Assembly: GCA_963931865.1 (NCBI GenBank)
Contig: OZ007513.1
Location: forward strand, 3,326,098 to 3,390,097
DNA length: 64,000 bases
Direction of reading: 5' to 3'
Source of the DNA: Axinella damicornis
Taxonomy: Eukaryota; Porifera; Demospongiae; Axinellida; Axinellidae
In this document: one piece after another, positions 63,219-64,000 of the stretch
How the letters are laid out: each line of letters opens with the position of its first letter
Numbering within the stretch: the first letter of the stretch is position 1
Notes under the pieces: model-generated
What the model saw: the letters and a program-made list of their open reading frames with translations, nothing else
Told to the model about the DNA's origin: nothing
Database searches by the model: none
Position numbers and translations under genes: made by a program

Positions 63219-64000
63219 CGATCGGGTGTAATAAAATAACCCTCCGTTGATCTCACATGGCCATCACAGCTGTTTTGTTGTGGATGGCAATCCATAAATT
63301 ATGATTATAAAATAGTATTAATACGGACGATAAATACGGATGATAAAATAATACGGCCATCGCAGCAGCTTTTTGTGAATGGCAATCCGCTACCAACAAT
63401 AAATACCATCACAGCAGCTCTTCGTGAAGACGTGGGGGGAGGTGGAGGAAGTTATGAAGTGGTCAGTGTAGTGTTCCTTGATGGGGCTTGAATGGTGGAG
63501 GTTGCAAGGTGTGTAGTAGCACGTTATAATTAGTACGGGGGCCCAGGGAAGCTGTAGCTTTGTATGGCCGATTGTTTTTTTCTTTTCTGCCATAATGGCG
63601 GATCGCTGTTCATAACGAACTGCCGTCTCAGCGATGTCAACAGAGAAAGGAGAGATATGGCCGATTGCATTATCTCCGTTGCGACGATCCGGAATAGAGG
63701 TTGGCAAACGTGTAGCTAGCAGCATGGTTGTTGGTATCTACGGGGGATCAGCTGCATGTGATCAGTGCTACGATGCCAGTCTCAGCGATGTGAATTTGAC
63801 CGTTGTGACTGCCGGCTGTTATGTCAACCTTTGCACCAAACTGCGATGATGCATGATGCTGCTGCTTGATGGCCGTGCGTACATATTGTGAATTGACGGT
63901 TGTGGCAGCAGGTTGTGATGTCCATCCGCAATATCGACGGAGCTAGCTGCAGGGAGGAGAAGGAAGGGGGCGAAGTGTTGGGGGAGCCTTGAGCAGCGAT
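63219..64000. other. No supported gene; CNOT4 intron or beyond
   Basis: Short repeats of aatacggatgataa / tggcaatccgctac match 62440-62545 on the other side of the hAT relic. Small frames at 63390-63725 (minus) and 63634-63849 (plus) show no domain I recognise. Confidence 0.45.

Noticed and set aside
1..64000. tRNA or rRNA genes
   Set aside because: I saw no stretch with tRNA cloverleaf consensus boxes or rRNA core sequence, though a tRNA could be missed by eye.

Overview
This window looks like nuclear DNA of a marine invertebrate, most likely a sponge. It has spliced genes with short phase-consistent exons and no bacterial operon layout. It also holds an intronless multipass membrane protein with Pmp-like FxxN/GGAI repeats, an architecture I associate with sponges and other early animals. 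DNA transposon relics, foldback elements and CR1/L2-like LINE fragments are dense. The assignment is inference; there is no rRNA or mitochondrial marker here.

Layout. At 1-223 is the 3' end of a seven-transmembrane (7TM) receptor gene. At 1495-5352 is a large single-exon gene for a beta-helix plus multi-TM surface protein. From 5.4 to 22 kb the DNA is gene-poor and full of local duplications. Two minus-strand multi-exon genes can be assembled there from phase-consistent splice sites: an unrecognised gene (10221-12763) and a small C2HC zinc-finger gene (14378-16469). From 22.2 to 50 kb lies a tandem array of intronless 7TM (GPCR-like) receptor paralogs, all on the plus strand. Six keep a complete 7TM core (22271, 30238, 32250, 37957, 39887, 42668), and at least four are broken or relics (23996, 33806, 34380, 48800). 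The array is interrupted by transposable elements and by a two-exon membrane protein with 32-residue tail repeats (45671-47089).

From 52.8 to 61.8 kb two conserved housekeeping genes sit head to head, their start codons 310 bp apart: the scavenger mRNA decapping enzyme DCPS (minus, four exons, complete) and the 5' half of CNOT4 (plus; RING finger, coiled coil and start of the RRM; it continues past the window). Both act in mRNA turnover. Their shared promoter carries three CACGTG boxes within 28 bp.

The most novel material is in the mobile DNA. One family of foldback elements has ends TAGCCTCGTTCCCAGGC and 9-bp target duplications; copies with exact duplications range from 45 to 560 bp. A second family has CACAGG ends and 2-bp target duplications. 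A four-level nest of insertions at 35716-37880 can be ordered in time because uninterrupted paralogous sites for three of the levels are present in the same window.
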